Source of the DNA: Miltoncostaea oceani
GTDB taxonomy: Bacteria > Actinomycetota > Thermoleophilia > Miltoncostaeales > Miltoncostaeaceae
Length of the DNA stretch: 64,000 bases
Assembly: GCF_018141545.1 (NCBI RefSeq)
Contig: NZ_CP064357.1
Span: 124,001-188,000, forward strand
Reading direction: 5' to 3'
Shown: positions 28,839 to 37,620 of the stretch, piece by piece
Layout of the letters: each line of letters starts with the position of its first letter
How positions within the stretch are numbered: the first letter of the stretch is position 1
Made by a program: the position numbers and the translations under genes
Notes under the pieces: generated by a model
What the model was told of the DNA's origin: nothing
The model's database searches: none
What the model saw: only the letters and a program-made list of their open reading frames with translations

Positions 28839-30137
28839 TCAGGAGACGAAGAGACTGCCCTGGCCTGTGCCAGAGACGTTGTTGGTCAGGTTGTCAGCGC
28901 GAATGCGCACCGTGTACGAACCGCCCGGGTAGCGGTCGGGGAGACTGAACGTCACCGAGCTGCACATTCTCGTCTCGGCGGTCTGTTGCGTGGTGCTTTC
29001 GACCACTACACCCGAGGAATCGATCATGTCGAGGGTGAACAGCATGGTGTTCACCGCCCCTGGGGTGCGGTCGCAGAAGTCCCCCCGGACCACCAGTGTG
29101 GAGCCTTGATCGGTTCCCGCCACCGACGAGAAGACGGCCCGGCTGTAGGAGGGGTCGGCCTCGCGCTGGCGGGCTGTGTCGGCTTGCCGGCGGGCGTCGG
29201 CCGCAGCGGCAGCTTCAGCCGCGGCGGCTGCGATCGCCGCCTGGGTGGCGCTGCGAAGGCCCGCGGTGTCTGTCAGATCGGTCGTCGTGATCGCGTCCGG
29301 CGCGGTCGGAGCTAGACGAAAGAACCCTCGATACGAGGCGAGGGTCTGAGCCCCGGCTTTCCGGGCGCGGTTGATCGCTTGAACCTTGCTCTGGGAGGGC
29401 TGGCCCGACGAAGCACGCCCCAGGGCGACCAGGTATCTGCGTTGGCTCGCGGCCGCGGTGATCAAGGCCCGATGGGCGGGCCGATCGGGCTCAGCCACCG
29501 AGACCCGCGCCACGGATCGTCGGGCGGTCTCGACAACCTCGAGCTGGCGCTCCACGGTCCTGTGGAACCCGTTGATGTCACCCGGTTCCGAGACACGAGC
29601 GAGGGACGTTCCCGTCGCCACGGCAGATCTCGTCAGTTGGTCCAGGGGGCGCCTGACCAGAGTGGGATAGCCCCCCTCGGCCGCGGAATCGGCGTCGGCC
29701 GCCAAACTCTCCGGCTCATCTCCTCCCGAGAGGAGGAGGATCGCGCCAATCACGACGAGCCCGATCACCGCCGCGGTCAGGAACGCCCCCCAGGTAGGAA
29801 GGGCGGCGATCCGAGCTCTCAATCCCCGCCCCGGCCCGGGGAGGTCGTCGCCCGATCGTCGGGGCGGCGGAGGTGCCGAATCAGGCAGTGACTTGGCGTG
29901 AACGTCCACTCGCTCGGTGAGTGCAGCGGGATCGCCCGAGCTGCCCGTCAGGGCCTGCCTCCGGGCCTCGCGGAGTTCGGTGGCGGTTATCTCGCCCGAC
30001 TCATAGAGGCGATCGAGTAGACGGAGGCGCTCGATCAACGCGCCTTCCCGATCAGATGCTGATCCGGTCTCAGCGGCACCACTCGGGAGAGACGGCGGCG
30101 CTTCGTCTCCGCTCGGTCCTTCTGTTCCGTCGCTCAT
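28839..30137 (-). CDS. Helical-domain family protein A: SHOCT-TM-helical-beta domain
   Basis: 432 residues. A cytoplasmic SHOCT-like helix pair (LRLLDRLYESGEITATELREARRQAL, about 38-63) and a Pro-rich linker precede one membrane segment at 117-137. Outside lies a helical domain (about 160-300: RPLDQLTRSAVATG, RRYLVALGRASSG, YRGFFRLAPTAPD) shared with four other proteins here. An Ala-rich coiled stretch follows, then a C-terminal beta domain (about 331-432) with FCDRTPGAVN, RMCSSV and NLTNNVSGTGQGS. The same end domain closes the protein at 46222-47997. Function unknown; envelope-anchored. It stands apart from the other members. Confidence 0.75.
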   Translation of the reverse strand: MSDGTEGPSGDEAPPSLPSGAAETGSASDREGALIERLRLLDRLYESGEITATELREARRQALTGSSGDPAALTERVDVHAKSLPDSAPPPPRRSGDDLPGPGRGLRARIAALPTWGAFLTAAVIGLVVIGAILLLSGGDEPESLAADADSAAEGGYPTLVRRPLDQLTRSAVATGTSLARVSEPGDINGFHRTVERQLEVVETARRSVARVSVAEPDRPAHRALITAAASQRRYLVALGRASSGQPSQSKVQAINRARKAGAQTLASYRGFFRLAPTAPDAITTTDLTDTAGLRSATQAAIAAAAAEAAAAADARRQADTARQREADPSYSRAVFSSVAGTDQGSTLVVRGDFCDRTPGAVNTMLFTLDMIDSSGVVVESTTQQTAETRMCSSVTFSLPDRYPGGSYTVRIRADNLTNNVSGTGQGSLFVS

Positions 30138-30708
30138 GCGAGAGCCGACGTCAGGATCGCGATCGAGGCCGGAGAAACCCTGTCCGGTTGGCGTCGGCCC
30201 CGATTCGCGGGGGCCAGAGAACGCACGTCGAGGGACATCCCAGGTCCCATGGCCAGGTGATGTCGGCCGGAGCCTTCATTGACACCGACTGCGCGGCGCG
30301 GGGTGAGATGACTCATTGCTTCCCCTCAGATTCACGGCCATCCGACGGCGACCAACATACCGGGTGGCACGGAGTGAATCGCCTGAACGATGGTCCAGAG
30401 TCAGTACTGCATGAAGCGATCTCGAGACCCTGCTCTGGAGGCGGGTGCCGAGAGCCACCGGGACGCGGGCCGGCCGCTCGAGAACGCTCGCGTTCGCTGC
30501 CGATGAGGCTGTTCCACCGAGGACCTTCGAAACTCGGGAGGAAGCGCAGGGTCACCTTCAGACGGCGCATCGCATTGCACTGGATTCCCAGTGATGCCCT
30601 CGTGGCCGCCCTCTCTTCTTGCCTCGTCGCCCCCGGCGGTGCTGATGCGACCCAGCACGCCCGCCTTATCGTGACTCTGCAGCGATAACCCCGAGGAGAA
30701 GGGCGCTG
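30138..30708. other. Gene-free stretch
   Basis: About 570 bases between divergent genes. Frames on both strands are Arg/Pro-rich without ribosome binding sites. It should hold the promoters of family protein A and of the small gene at 30709. No repeats noted. Confidence 0.4.
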
Positions 30709-30939
30709 ATGAGCGACGAGGCAACGCAGGTCATCCACGTCGAAGTGGAAGAGGCGTCGGTCGTGCGCGTCGTCTACGCCCTCCGGATCCCTTCGGATGC
30801 CGACATGGTCGATGTGTATTACTACGCCCTGGCCGAGCAGGCCTCGATGACCGAGGTATCGCGGCGGACGGTCCGCTCCAACTGGGAGGTCATCGCCACC
30901 AACCAGGCGCCAGCGTCCCCGGGTCAGACCTCAGGCTGA
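30709..30939 (+). CDS. Small hypothetical protein
   Basis: 76 residues, acidic. GAGGAGAAGG lies upstream of ATG 30709. VIHVEVEEASVVRVVYALRIPSD reads as two strands, then VDVYYYALAEQASMTEVSRRTVRSNWEVI as a helix and a strand. No family recognised. Confidence 0.55.
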   Translation: MSDEATQVIHVEVEEASVVRVVYALRIPSDADMVDVYYYALAEQASMTEVSRRTVRSNWEVIATNQAPASPGQTSG

Positions 30940-31039
30940 GGAGAGGAGGGGCGGAGGGCCTGGGCGGTCATCGCCCGGCCGTCCGCCCCGAAGCCGAGGC
31001 TCTTCCAGGGACTTTCAGAGATCGCGGGGCGTTTCAGAT

Positions 31040-31585
31040 TCAGGCGGGGTAGCAGTGCCCTCTCTGTGACGCCGATGGCGCGTCGGCGACGACCGCGTCG
31101 TTCGAGTAGACGAAGGAGTGGACCCCGATCACGGCTTGTGCGACGCGCCACCCCTGCGGGCCGCGGAAGAAGAGCAGTCGCAAGCGGGCATAGGCACCGC
31201 CCTTTGCTGCGGTGGAGCGAAGACATGCCACCCATGCGTAGCGACCGGATGACCGCGGCCGTGCGTCGAAGACCCACTTCTGCGGCACCAGGCCGGCCAT
31301 TCTCAAGGCAATCCGCGCGCTGCGGGTGGGTGCGGACCTCAGGAACAGGTTCGACGCCCGAGCCAGGTGGGGCGGCCCCGTGAACCGAGCGACAGGCAAG
31401 AGCTGTCGGCCCGGATGCCCGCTTGTCGTAGACCGGCCGAGCACTGCGAGGTCTGGAGCCTGCGCTTCGCTCACCGGCGGCTCGAGGGCTCGTGCCTGAT
31501 CCGGCTGCGAAGCTCCGAGGGCGGCCCCCGTTGCCGTGCCAAGAAGTGCGAGACAGATGACCACTACGCGGCCGATCGAATACAT
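31040..31585 (-). CDS. Secreted protein of unknown function
   Basis: 181 residues from ATG 31585, chosen because AGGAG lies seven bases upstream and it gives a clean signal peptide (MYSIGRVVVICLALLGTATGAALGA). The mature part is a single domain of strands (RYAWVACLRSTAAKGGAYARLR, LLFFRGPQGWRVAQAVIGVHSF) with one likely disulfide (ACLR and HCYPA). No known family. Confidence 0.65.
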   Translation of the reverse strand: MYSIGRVVVICLALLGTATGAALGASQPDQARALEPPVSEAQAPDLAVLGRSTTSGHPGRQLLPVARFTGPPHLARASNLFLRSAPTRSARIALRMAGLVPQKWVFDARPRSSGRYAWVACLRSTAAKGGAYARLRLLFFRGPQGWRVAQAVIGVHSFVYSNDAVVADAPSASQRGHCYPA

Positions 31586-31716
31586 CCTGAGTCTCCTGAG
31601 GATTGCGAATAGGCGCGCGCCCGGCCGCTCTTCGAACAGAGCCCAGCTCCTGCGCATCGGTTCGGGGACGCTACACCAGGCTGCGCCCTGGCTGGGGGCG
31701 GCGTGAGTGCGTCGGA

Positions 31717-32109
31717 TCAGGCCTCGGGGTGAGCTGAGGAGTGCTGGATGGCCTGAGCGATGATCGCCGCGGCCTGCCTCCAGGCGGCGAGGTTCTCGCG
31801 GGTGGCCTCACAGGTCGCCCCTCCCTCGGGGAGGCAGTCCTCGGCGAGCTCCATCCGCCTGATCAGCTCGCCCCGACGGGCGTCGGAGAGGTCCTCGAAT
31901 CTGATCCGGCCGACAGCGATCTCGAGGTGCTCGGTGAAGGAGCGGACGACCATGGCGATCTCATCGCCGAGGATCCGCCTGGCCGCACGCGCGCCGGCGC
32001 TGCGACCGAGGGCATGTCCTACGATCATGGCCCCCGGCAGGAGGAGCAGAGAGCGCCTCAGCCGCACTGACGCACGATCCCCGTGGTCGATGTGGTCCGC
32101 ATGCGTCAA
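31717..32109 (-). CDS. Hypothetical helical protein
   Basis: 130 residues. A hydrophobic N-terminal stretch (LRRSLLLLPGAMIVGHALG) is followed by charged helices (DEIAMVVRSFTEHLEIAVGRI, RRGELIRRMELAEDCL, LAAWRQAAAIIAQAIQ). The given start is TTG 32109; GTG 32067 is an alternative. It could be a membrane-associated helical bundle. Family unknown. Confidence 0.5.
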   Translation of the reverse strand: MTHADHIDHGDRASVRLRRSLLLLPGAMIVGHALGRSAGARAARRILGDEIAMVVRSFTEHLEIAVGRIRFEDLSDARRGELIRRMELAEDCLPEGGATCEATRENLAAWRQAAAIIAQAIQHSSAHPEA

Positions 32110-32201
32110 CTAGAGCAGAGGCCGCTCGTTCCCCGCTGGCCTCTCCCGCGATCTTGTTCTGCGCCGGAGTCGCGGGGCTGATCCCGCCATATCCTGATCA
32201 C

Positions 32202-32573
32202 ATGGCCGAGTCGACGAGAGCCGAACTTCCGCGTTGCGAGCGTCCTTGCCCGAACTGCCCGTGGCGACGCGACACGCCTGCGGGTGAGTTCACCTCGGAG
32301 CGATTCACCGAGCTCGAGGAGACGTCTGGGCAGCGAGGTGCGGAGGCGGGCCTCGGCGCCCCGTTGTTCGCCTGCCACATGACCCCTGAGGGTGAAGAGC
32401 GGGCCTGCGCCGGTTGGCTTGCGGTCGTCGGTCGTGAGCACCTGGGCGTCCGCCTCGCGGTGATCACCGGGCGCCTCCCCGCCGAGGCACTCGACCCGGG
32501 CCCCGGCTGGCCGGAACTGTTCTCGGACTACCGGCAGATGGCCACCGCCCAGGGGCGCCCGCCCGAGGACTGA
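32202..32573 (+). CDS. DUF6283-like cysteine-rich protein
   Basis: 123 residues from ATG 32202. CPNCPWRRDTPAGEF near the start and LFACHMTPEGEERACAGWL in the middle place four cysteines and a histidine as in the DUF6283 family, probably a metal site. The family is common in actinobacteria and phages; its role is unknown. It is convergent with hipA, with 32 bases between. Confidence 0.75.
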   Translation: MAESTRAELPRCERPCPNCPWRRDTPAGEFTSERFTELEETSGQRGAEAGLGAPLFACHMTPEGEERACAGWLAVVGREHLGVRLAVITGRLPAEALDPGPGWPELFSDYRQMATAQGRPPED

Positions 32574-32590
32574 AGAGTGGCCCGGGGCGG

Positions 32591-32612
32591 GACGTGGCCG
32601 AGCGGCTAGAGC
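32591..32612 (+). other. tRNA-like fragment at the hipA edge
   Basis: GACGTGGCCGAGCGGCTAGA matches the 5' and D-arm pattern of class II (Ser-like) tRNAs, but no anticodon arm or 3' half follows; hipA coding sequence begins at 32606. It may be an integration scar or chance. Confidence 0.25.
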
Positions 32613-33823
32613 CCCTGCAGTGCGTATCCGCTGGGGATGACGCGGCGGTAGGCCTCGCGCTCTGTCCCGGTCAGCCGGGCCTCATCGCAGGCGTCGTCCC
32701 ATGCAGTGGTGATCGTGTCGATCTGCCTGTGGGCGATCTCCGCCGCCTCGTCGGGCTTGAGTCCGTAGAGCTGGGCGTAGGGGAGGCAGCCGGCGATGTT
32801 GCTGAAGCGGTAGGGGTTGTCGCGCGGGCCGATGGCCATCGCCTGCTTGGCCTCGCCACCTCCGCGCGGGTAGGGGCAGATGTCGTAGGCGGGGGTGAGG
32901 GCGAGGCGCTCGCCGTCCCAGAAGGCGGCGTGGTTGCGGGCGTGGTCGTCGGTGTTGCCGCAGAGGATGTTGAAGAGGATCCGGGCGAACAGCTCCCTGC
33001 GATCGCGGGTGGGATCCGCGGCGAGCAGGAGCAGGCGCTCGGAGAGCTTGGCGTAGCTGGTGTCGCGCAGGGCGAGCTCCGGCAGGCCGAGGGTGGTGAG
33101 GGCGGAGACCATCAGCCGGCGGCGGGCCGTGCCCGGGATCCGGTCGAAGCGTTCGACGAGCAGCACGTCGCGCCCGCCGGCTTGGGTGAGCTCGACGGGG
33201 GCGACGTCGAGGCCGCAGCGGGCGGCGAGGCGCATCGCCAGGAACTCGGCGCGGACGACGGGCTGGGTGTCGGTGGGGGTCGAGAACTTGGCGATCAAGG
33301 ACCGCCCCGTGTCGCGGAGGAGGGCCTTCGGGCGGGCGCCGCCGACCGATGAGCCGGCCTGGAGCGCCGCCTCGAGCTGCGCAGGGACTCTCTCGCCGCT
33401 CATCAGGTGGTGGGCGGCGGCCTGGATGTCCTCGAGGTTCAGGGTCTCGTCGCCCCTCGGGACGTACTCCGTGGGAGAGGCCTGGAAGTCGAGGGCGCCG
33501 ATGCGGTCTGAGCCGGCGTTGACGAGGTAGTCGAGGAGGGGGAGGTCGCTCCCGCGCTGGAGGCGGGACTCGATGACCCGCCGCCCCCACGAGTCCGGGG
33601 CAGCGTCGGCGAGACAGCCGGGTGCCTCGAGGTCGAGGATCGGCTCGATCCACTCGTCGATGAGGGGCAGCTCGGGGTCGTAGAGCGCGATCGCGTCGGT
33701 GCGCTGCAGATAGTGGCGGCCGTAGTGGAACTCGAGCCGGTCGCCCTTGGTGCGCACCACCCCTGCAGGGACGGGCACCTCGGCGCCCGGCAGCCACACC
33801 CAGACGTAGGCCTCAGAAGTCAA
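32606..33823 (-). CDS. hipA: HipA-type serine/threonine kinase toxin
   Basis: 405 residues from TTG 33823, which overlaps the hipB stop by 11 bases. HipA toxins inactivate cell targets by Ser phosphorylation (glutamyl-tRNA synthetase in E. coli). The key motifs are present: the N-terminal beta domain (WVWLPGAEVPVPAGVV), the P-loop-like GSSVGGARPKA at 157-167, the ATP lysine Lys179 (LIAKFST), the catalytic loop NTDDHARN with Asp292, and the metal motif AYDICPYP with Asp314. All are intact, so the kinase should be active. The start has no own ribosome binding site and depends on coupling to hipB. Confidence 0.9.
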   Translation of the reverse strand: MTSEAYVWVWLPGAEVPVPAGVVRTKGDRLEFHYGRHYLQRTDAIALYDPELPLIDEWIEPILDLEAPGCLADAAPDSWGRRVIESRLQRGSDLPLLDYLVNAGSDRIGALDFQASPTEYVPRGDETLNLEDIQAAAHHLMSGERVPAQLEAALQAGSSVGGARPKALLRDTGRSLIAKFSTPTDTQPVVRAEFLAMRLAARCGLDVAPVELTQAGGRDVLLVERFDRIPGTARRRLMVSALTTLGLPELALRDTSYAKLSERLLLLAADPTRDRRELFARILFNILCGNTDDHARNHAAFWDGERLALTPAYDICPYPRGGGEAKQAMAIGPRDNPYRFSNIAGCLPYAQLYGLKPDEAAEIAHRQIDTITTAWDDACDEARLTGTEREAYRRVIPSGYALQGL

Positions 33824-34148
33824 GGTCGGGCTCCGCCCCGGGCTCGGCCCGCGGGCGCATCCGACGGCGAAGGAGCGTGTCCTGTGCCGTGCGTGATGCG
33901 TCCGAGAGGGACCGCTCGTCCCGGTCGAAGAGAGGCACGCCGACAAGGGCGGCAGCGTGCAGGGCGAGCCCGAGGGAGACGCTCGGGTCGCCGTGCTCGA
34001 TCTTCAGCAATGTCGCCTTGCTCATCCCCGCCCGCTCGGCGAGCTCCGCCGCCGTCCACCGCCTCTTGAGGCGGCCCTCGCGGACCTGGGCGCCGAGGAG
34101 GCCCGTGGCGTCGTAGACGACATCCAGGAAAATCCGCTTCGAGAACAT
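33813..34148 (-). CDS. hipB: HipB-type antitoxin
   Basis: 111 residues from ATG 34148. An Xre-type helix-turn-helix covers about 20-70 (LGAQVREGRLKRRWTAAELAERAGMSKATLLKIEHGDPSVSL is the region, with AGMSKATLLKIE as the recognition part). The C-terminal tail is charged, as in antitoxins that wrap around HipA. It precedes hipA and overlaps it. It is likely self-repressed through the palindrome at 34164-34185. Confidence 0.88.
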   Translation of the reverse strand: MFSKRIFLDVVYDATGLLGAQVREGRLKRRWTAAELAERAGMSKATLLKIEHGDPSVSLGLALHAAALVGVPLFDRDERSLSDASRTAQDTLLRRRMRPRAEPGAEPDLDF

Positions 34149-34163
34149 GCGGATCAGGATAGC

Positions 34164-34185
34164 AGTCCTTATAGGTATAAGGACT
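34164..34185. promoter_or_regulatory. hipBA operator palindrome
   Basis: AGTCCTTATA, GG, TATAAGGACT: a perfect 10-bp inverted repeat with a 2-base spacer, 16-37 bases upstream of the hipB start. It contains TATAAG-like sequence that could be the -10 element, so binding of HipB would block transcription. Its low GC is conspicuous in this window. Confidence 0.8.
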
Positions 34186-34245
34186 AGAATCATGGTTTGA
34201 CGATCCGCGAACTCAGCCTGTCGACCTGCTCTGCGGGGTGCGCGG

Positions 34246-34602
34246 CTAGAGAGCGGGCGGCTCGCGGTGAGCTTCATTGCCGGGGGTGCCCCAGGCGGCG
34301 CGAGATGCCTGGAACCAGTTCGAGATCAGCTGCCCGGCGGTGCGACGGGTCTCCTCGTCGGCGTCGATCTCCATCCAGGTGAGCTCGACCTCGCGCAGAT
34401 AGCCGGAGATCTCCCGGGGGGTCATGCCTGCCGCAAGCAGCCCCAGCAGCGTCCGCGCGTAGCTGTCGTATTCCCCCGCGGTGACGGGGAAGGAGTCGCT
34501 CACGCCGATGGGGTCCCAGCGCCAGTAGAGGAGCTGGCGCAGCTCGAGGAAGGCGCGCTTCTCCCACTCGGAGTGTTCCTGCGGGCTGAGTAGGGCTGTC
34601 AT
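34246..34602 (-). CDS. Hypothetical protein (WDPIGV family)
   Basis: 118 residues from ATG 34602 (a longer start at 34656 exists). EWEKRAFLELRQLLYWRWDPIGV, then AGEYDSYARTLLGLLAAGM and ISGYLREVELTWMEI follow a widespread small family (DUF1871-like in pattern) of unknown role found in bacteria, sometimes near toxin genes. It lies upstream of hipB on the same strand, about 100 bases away. Confidence 0.5.
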   Translation of the reverse strand: MTALLSPQEHSEWEKRAFLELRQLLYWRWDPIGVSDSFPVTAGEYDSYARTLLGLLAAGMTPREISGYLREVELTWMEIDADEETRRTAGQLISNWFQASRAAWGTPGNEAHREPPAL

Positions 34603-34831
34603 CGGCATCAGATGAGTGTGGCAGTAGGCGCGGGTGTCCCGGCGCCGGACTCGCATTCGCCGCGCACTCCACTCAAGGCCTGGGAAGCGGATGCCTTCGG
34701 AGCGTGTAGTTGTTGGCGGGGAGTGTCTGCCGCCCGTCGGCCACCATCAGTGGCACTGCTGTGATCAGGGCGAGCTGCGGTGAGTACACCGCGGCGGCGG
34801 TCCGATGGCGGCCCAGAGGAGGAGTCTGCGG

Positions 34832-35410
34832 ATGCGTCGGAATCTCCTGATCGGTGGAGGCGCCGCCCTCGTGTGCGCCCTCGCACTCCTGTTGATCACG
34901 ACGGCGAGCGGGGGTCCGGATCCGATCCCGAACCAGCCACCGGGGGAGGGCCCCGTCGCCTTCACCGAGTTCGAGATCCCGCGCGCCGATGGCGGGACGG
35001 CCACCCTGCGGGCAGAGCGGGTGCTCTCCGAGCATCTGGACATCTCACGGGCGCAGGTCCTGGCCTCCGGTCCCGAGGGCATGGCGATCGTGGGGCCCGG
35101 GGTCAAGGCCGGCCAGGTGTGCCTCGTCTTCGAACAGCCGGGCGCCGATCAGGTCCTGACTTGCGCGAGCGAGCGGGAGTTCGCCAGGGCGGGTCTCTAC
35201 GCGAGCGCCCAGCGCCCTGGAACTGAGCTGTCAGCCGCCTTCGTGGTGCCGGAGGAGTTCGAGATGATCACCTTGAACGGGACCCCGCTCGCCTCGACCA
35301 ACGGAGCGGCCGTGTTCAGCGTCGCCCGTGGAACCGAGAGCCTCGAGCTCGTGGCCCGCTCGAGTTCGCGGGTGATCAGTCTGGAGGCGCGCCTCACTCC
35401 CGGCCCCTGA
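34832..35410 (+). CDS. Membrane-anchored or secreted protein
   Basis: 192 residues. ATG 34832 is favoured over 34805 because AGGAGGAG lies seven bases upstream. A single N-terminal hydrophobic segment (LLIGGGAALVCALALLLI) is followed by a beta-rich exported domain with VCLVFEQPGADQVLTCASEREF (probable disulfide) and repeated strands. No family recognised. A strong hairpin follows, closing the unit. Confidence 0.68.
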   Translation: MRRNLLIGGGAALVCALALLLITTASGGPDPIPNQPPGEGPVAFTEFEIPRADGGTATLRAERVLSEHLDISRAQVLASGPEGMAIVGPGVKAGQVCLVFEQPGADQVLTCASEREFARAGLYASAQRPGTELSAAFVVPEEFEMITLNGTPLASTNGAAVFSVARGTESLELVARSSSRVISLEARLTPGP

Positions 35411-35429
35411 CGCTCCCTGGTCACGAGCA

Positions 35430-35470
35430 GCGCGGGGCCCGGGGCGCCTCCACCCCTCGCGGCCCCGCGC
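35430..35470 (+). terminator. Probable terminator hairpin
   Basis: GCGCGGGGCC at 35430-35439 pairs perfectly with GGCCCCGCGC at 35461-35470. It starts 20 bases after the preceding stop. The loop is 21 bases long. Confidence 0.55.
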
Positions 35471-35720
35471 GCCGTCGATCAGGCCGGCTGGGTCCGGGCA
35501 TCGGCGGGGAAGTCCGCACCTCATCCCTTCCTCTGCGTCGCCTGGGAGGGCCACAAGCGATATCGAATCCCGCGTGGGTCTCGCCGTGTCAAGAGACGTG
35601 AATCCGGTGGTGTGAATCCCTCATCCCCGCTCGAGTCACAGAGCTGATGGACTCGACTTGCGACTAGCTGCCGTCGCTTCCTTCGACAGGTATCGTCCGC
35701 GCACCTGATTCCCCTTGAGG

Positions 35721-36692
35721 ATGTCGGCTTTGTCGCAACGGAGAGATTGCGTCCTGTTTGTCGTCCTCGCCGCCGCGGTGGCGTTCCTTCTGGTCGCCGT
35801 CGGCTGCGGCAGCGGAGGCTCCGAGGCGGAGGGAGCGGACGGGGACCTCGAGGGTCCGAGCGTCTATGCCGAACAGGTGGAGGGGCCCCTGAACCGCCTC
35901 GGGACCTCAGCGACCCGGATGGGGGTGGCGTTGCTGTCGGCCTCCGAGTCCGAGGACCTGGTGAAGGTCCGCCGGACCGCTGACTCACAGATCCGCCTGG
36001 TCTCGCAGATCCAGTCGCGCATCGGGGCACTCACTCCCGGGGATGGCGACGCCCAGGATCATCGTCGCCTCCGCAACGCCGTGTCGCTCGAGCGCCAGTA
36101 CCTCGGGCGCCTCGTCCGGATCACCTCCGGATCACCGGAGCGCGGACTGTCCCAGCTCCCGGCAACCCGGGCCCTCGGGGAGCGGATGATCGAGGCCTAC
36201 CGCGGCTTCTACCGCGGCGCGCCGGATGGGATCCCACAGGGCGTGACCGACGCCGGCCTGCTGGACCTCTCCGGTGTGCGGCTCGCCCTCCAGGACGCCG
36301 TCGCCGAGAACCAGGCCGAGGAGGCCGCCTCCACCCGCTCCGCGCCGGCGCCGTTGCCTTCGCCGGTCTACCCGAGAGGCCCGGTCGTCAACGAGGAGGC
36401 CGAAGCGGACCGCATCTTCCGCAACATCTCCCGCGGGGACTACTCGGACCTCGGGGCGGCGGAGACCCTGTTCTCTCAGCTCCAGGGGACCTCGGATCCG
36501 CTGCGCGGCAATGCGGCCTTCAACCTCGGGATCCTGCGCTACGCCGCGGGCGACTGCTCGGGAGCCGTGTCCGCCTTCGGATACGCCGCGTCGGTCTCCG
36601 GTAACGCGACCCAGAACGCGATCCGGCAGCGGGTCCTGGACGACGCCTCCCAGACCGGTTGTGGCATCCCCGTGGCGTCTTTGATCGGATGA
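35721..36692 (+). CDS. Helical-domain family protein B: lipoprotein with TPR-like end
   Basis: 323 residues. A lipoprotein signal ends at Cys29 (FLLVAVGC). The shared helical domain covers about 50-200 (GPLNRLGTSATRMG, RRLRNAVSLERQYLGRLVRI, EAYRGFYRGAPDG). After a Pro-rich linker, the C-terminal 100 residues (ETLFSQLQGTSDPLRGNAAFNLGILRYAAGDCSGAVSAF) look like a tetratricopeptide pair. TTG 35715 is an alternative start; neither has a strong ribosome binding site. Its helical domain is closest to the next gene's, so the pair looks like a tandem duplication with different end modules. Confidence 0.78.
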   Translation: MSALSQRRDCVLFVVLAAAVAFLLVAVGCGSGGSEAEGADGDLEGPSVYAEQVEGPLNRLGTSATRMGVALLSASESEDLVKVRRTADSQIRLVSQIQSRIGALTPGDGDAQDHRRLRNAVSLERQYLGRLVRITSGSPERGLSQLPATRALGERMIEAYRGFYRGAPDGIPQGVTDAGLLDLSGVRLALQDAVAENQAEEAASTRSAPAPLPSPVYPRGPVVNEEAEADRIFRNISRGDYSDLGAAETLFSQLQGTSDPLRGNAAFNLGILRYAAGDCSGAVSAFGYAASVSGNATQNAIRQRVLDDASQTGCGIPVASLIG

Positions 36693-36719
36693 GCCAGTGT
36701 TCCTGACCCGGAGAGTGTG

Positions 36720-37616
36720 ATGCGCGCCCGTGACACCGTCGTCTCGATCATCGCCGCCGTCGCCGCGTGCGCTCTCCTGGCCGGCTGCAGTGGCGGAGGA
36801 TCATCGGACGGAGGCCAGCCTGAAGGCCAGGCAGATGACTCCGACAGTGCCTACGCCGCCCAGCTGAAGCCGCCCTTGAACCGCCTCGGCGAGTCGGCGA
36901 ACAAGATGGGCCAGGTGCTGCTGTCGGCTTCGGATGAGTCGGATGTGGTGAAGGTGCGCCGCGCTGCGGACTCGCGGATCGGCCTCGTCTCACAGGTGCA
37001 GTCACAGGTCACCGAGATCGAGGTCCCGGACGGCGAGGCCCAGACACAGCGACTCCTGCGCAACGCGATCGCGCTCGAGCGCCAGTACCTGGGGCGCCTC
37101 GTCCGGGTCTCCTCCGGCGATCCCGAGCGAGGGCTCACGCAGCTGCCCGCCACGCGCGCGCTCGGTGAGCGGATGATCGAGGGATACCGCAACTTCTACC
37201 GCGTCGCGCCGGAAGGGGTCCCACGGGTCGTGACGGACGCCGGCCTACTCGACCTGTCGGGACTGCGCAGCGCCCTCCAGGACGCGGTCCCGGAGCCGGA
37301 GCCCGCGCCAGCTCCCACCCCGCGCCCGACGCCTCAGCCTGTTCCGGTGCCCTCGGGGTCCGCGGGGATCGACTACGACATCGTGGACAACTCCGGCGGC
37401 GAGGGCGTCCGATACCGGTACTCGCCGGTCCTGTCGAACCTGGTCCCGGGGAACGGTCCCTTCGAGGGCGACCAGCTCTCGATCAGCTGCTTCGTCGATG
37501 GCGAGTTCGTGCGCTCGACCAGCTACTGGGCATTCCTCAGCAACGGCTACTACGTGCCGGCCACCTACCTGAGGTTCAGCTACAGCGGGCCGGTCATCGG
37601 CGCCCGCTACTGCTGA
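36720..37616 (+). CDS. Helical-domain family protein C: lipoprotein with beta end domain
   Basis: 298 residues. ATG 36720 has GGAGAG upstream. The lipobox Cys23 (CALLAGC) anchors it outside. The helical domain (about 45-190: PPLNRLGESANKMG, LLRNAIALERQYLGRLVRV, EGYRNFYRVAPEG) is strongly similar to that of protein B. A proline-rich linker leads to a different end: a small beta domain with ISCFVDGEFV, YWAFLSNGYYVP and a final cysteine (ARYC). It is followed after four bases by a serine hydrolase gene, so the two are likely an operon. Confidence 0.78.
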   Translation: MRARDTVVSIIAAVAACALLAGCSGGGSSDGGQPEGQADDSDSAYAAQLKPPLNRLGESANKMGQVLLSASDESDVVKVRRAADSRIGLVSQVQSQVTEIEVPDGEAQTQRLLRNAIALERQYLGRLVRVSSGDPERGLTQLPATRALGERMIEGYRNFYRVAPEGVPRVVTDAGLLDLSGLRSALQDAVPEPEPAPAPTPRPTPQPVPVPSGSAGIDYDIVDNSGGEGVRYRYSPVLSNLVPGNGPFEGDQLSISCFVDGEFVRSTSYWAFLSNGYYVPATYLRFSYSGPVIGARYC

Positions 37617-37620
37617 GCCG

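Noticed and set aside
29921-30688. 255-codon plus-strand frame
   Set aside because: It overlaps the start region of helical-domain protein A on the opposite strand, is Arg/Ser/Pro-rich and has no ribosome binding site.
32591-32680. Complete tRNA gene
   Set aside because: Only a D-arm-like start is present; no anticodon stem, T arm or acceptor 3' strand can be folded, and hipA coding sequence occupies the rest.
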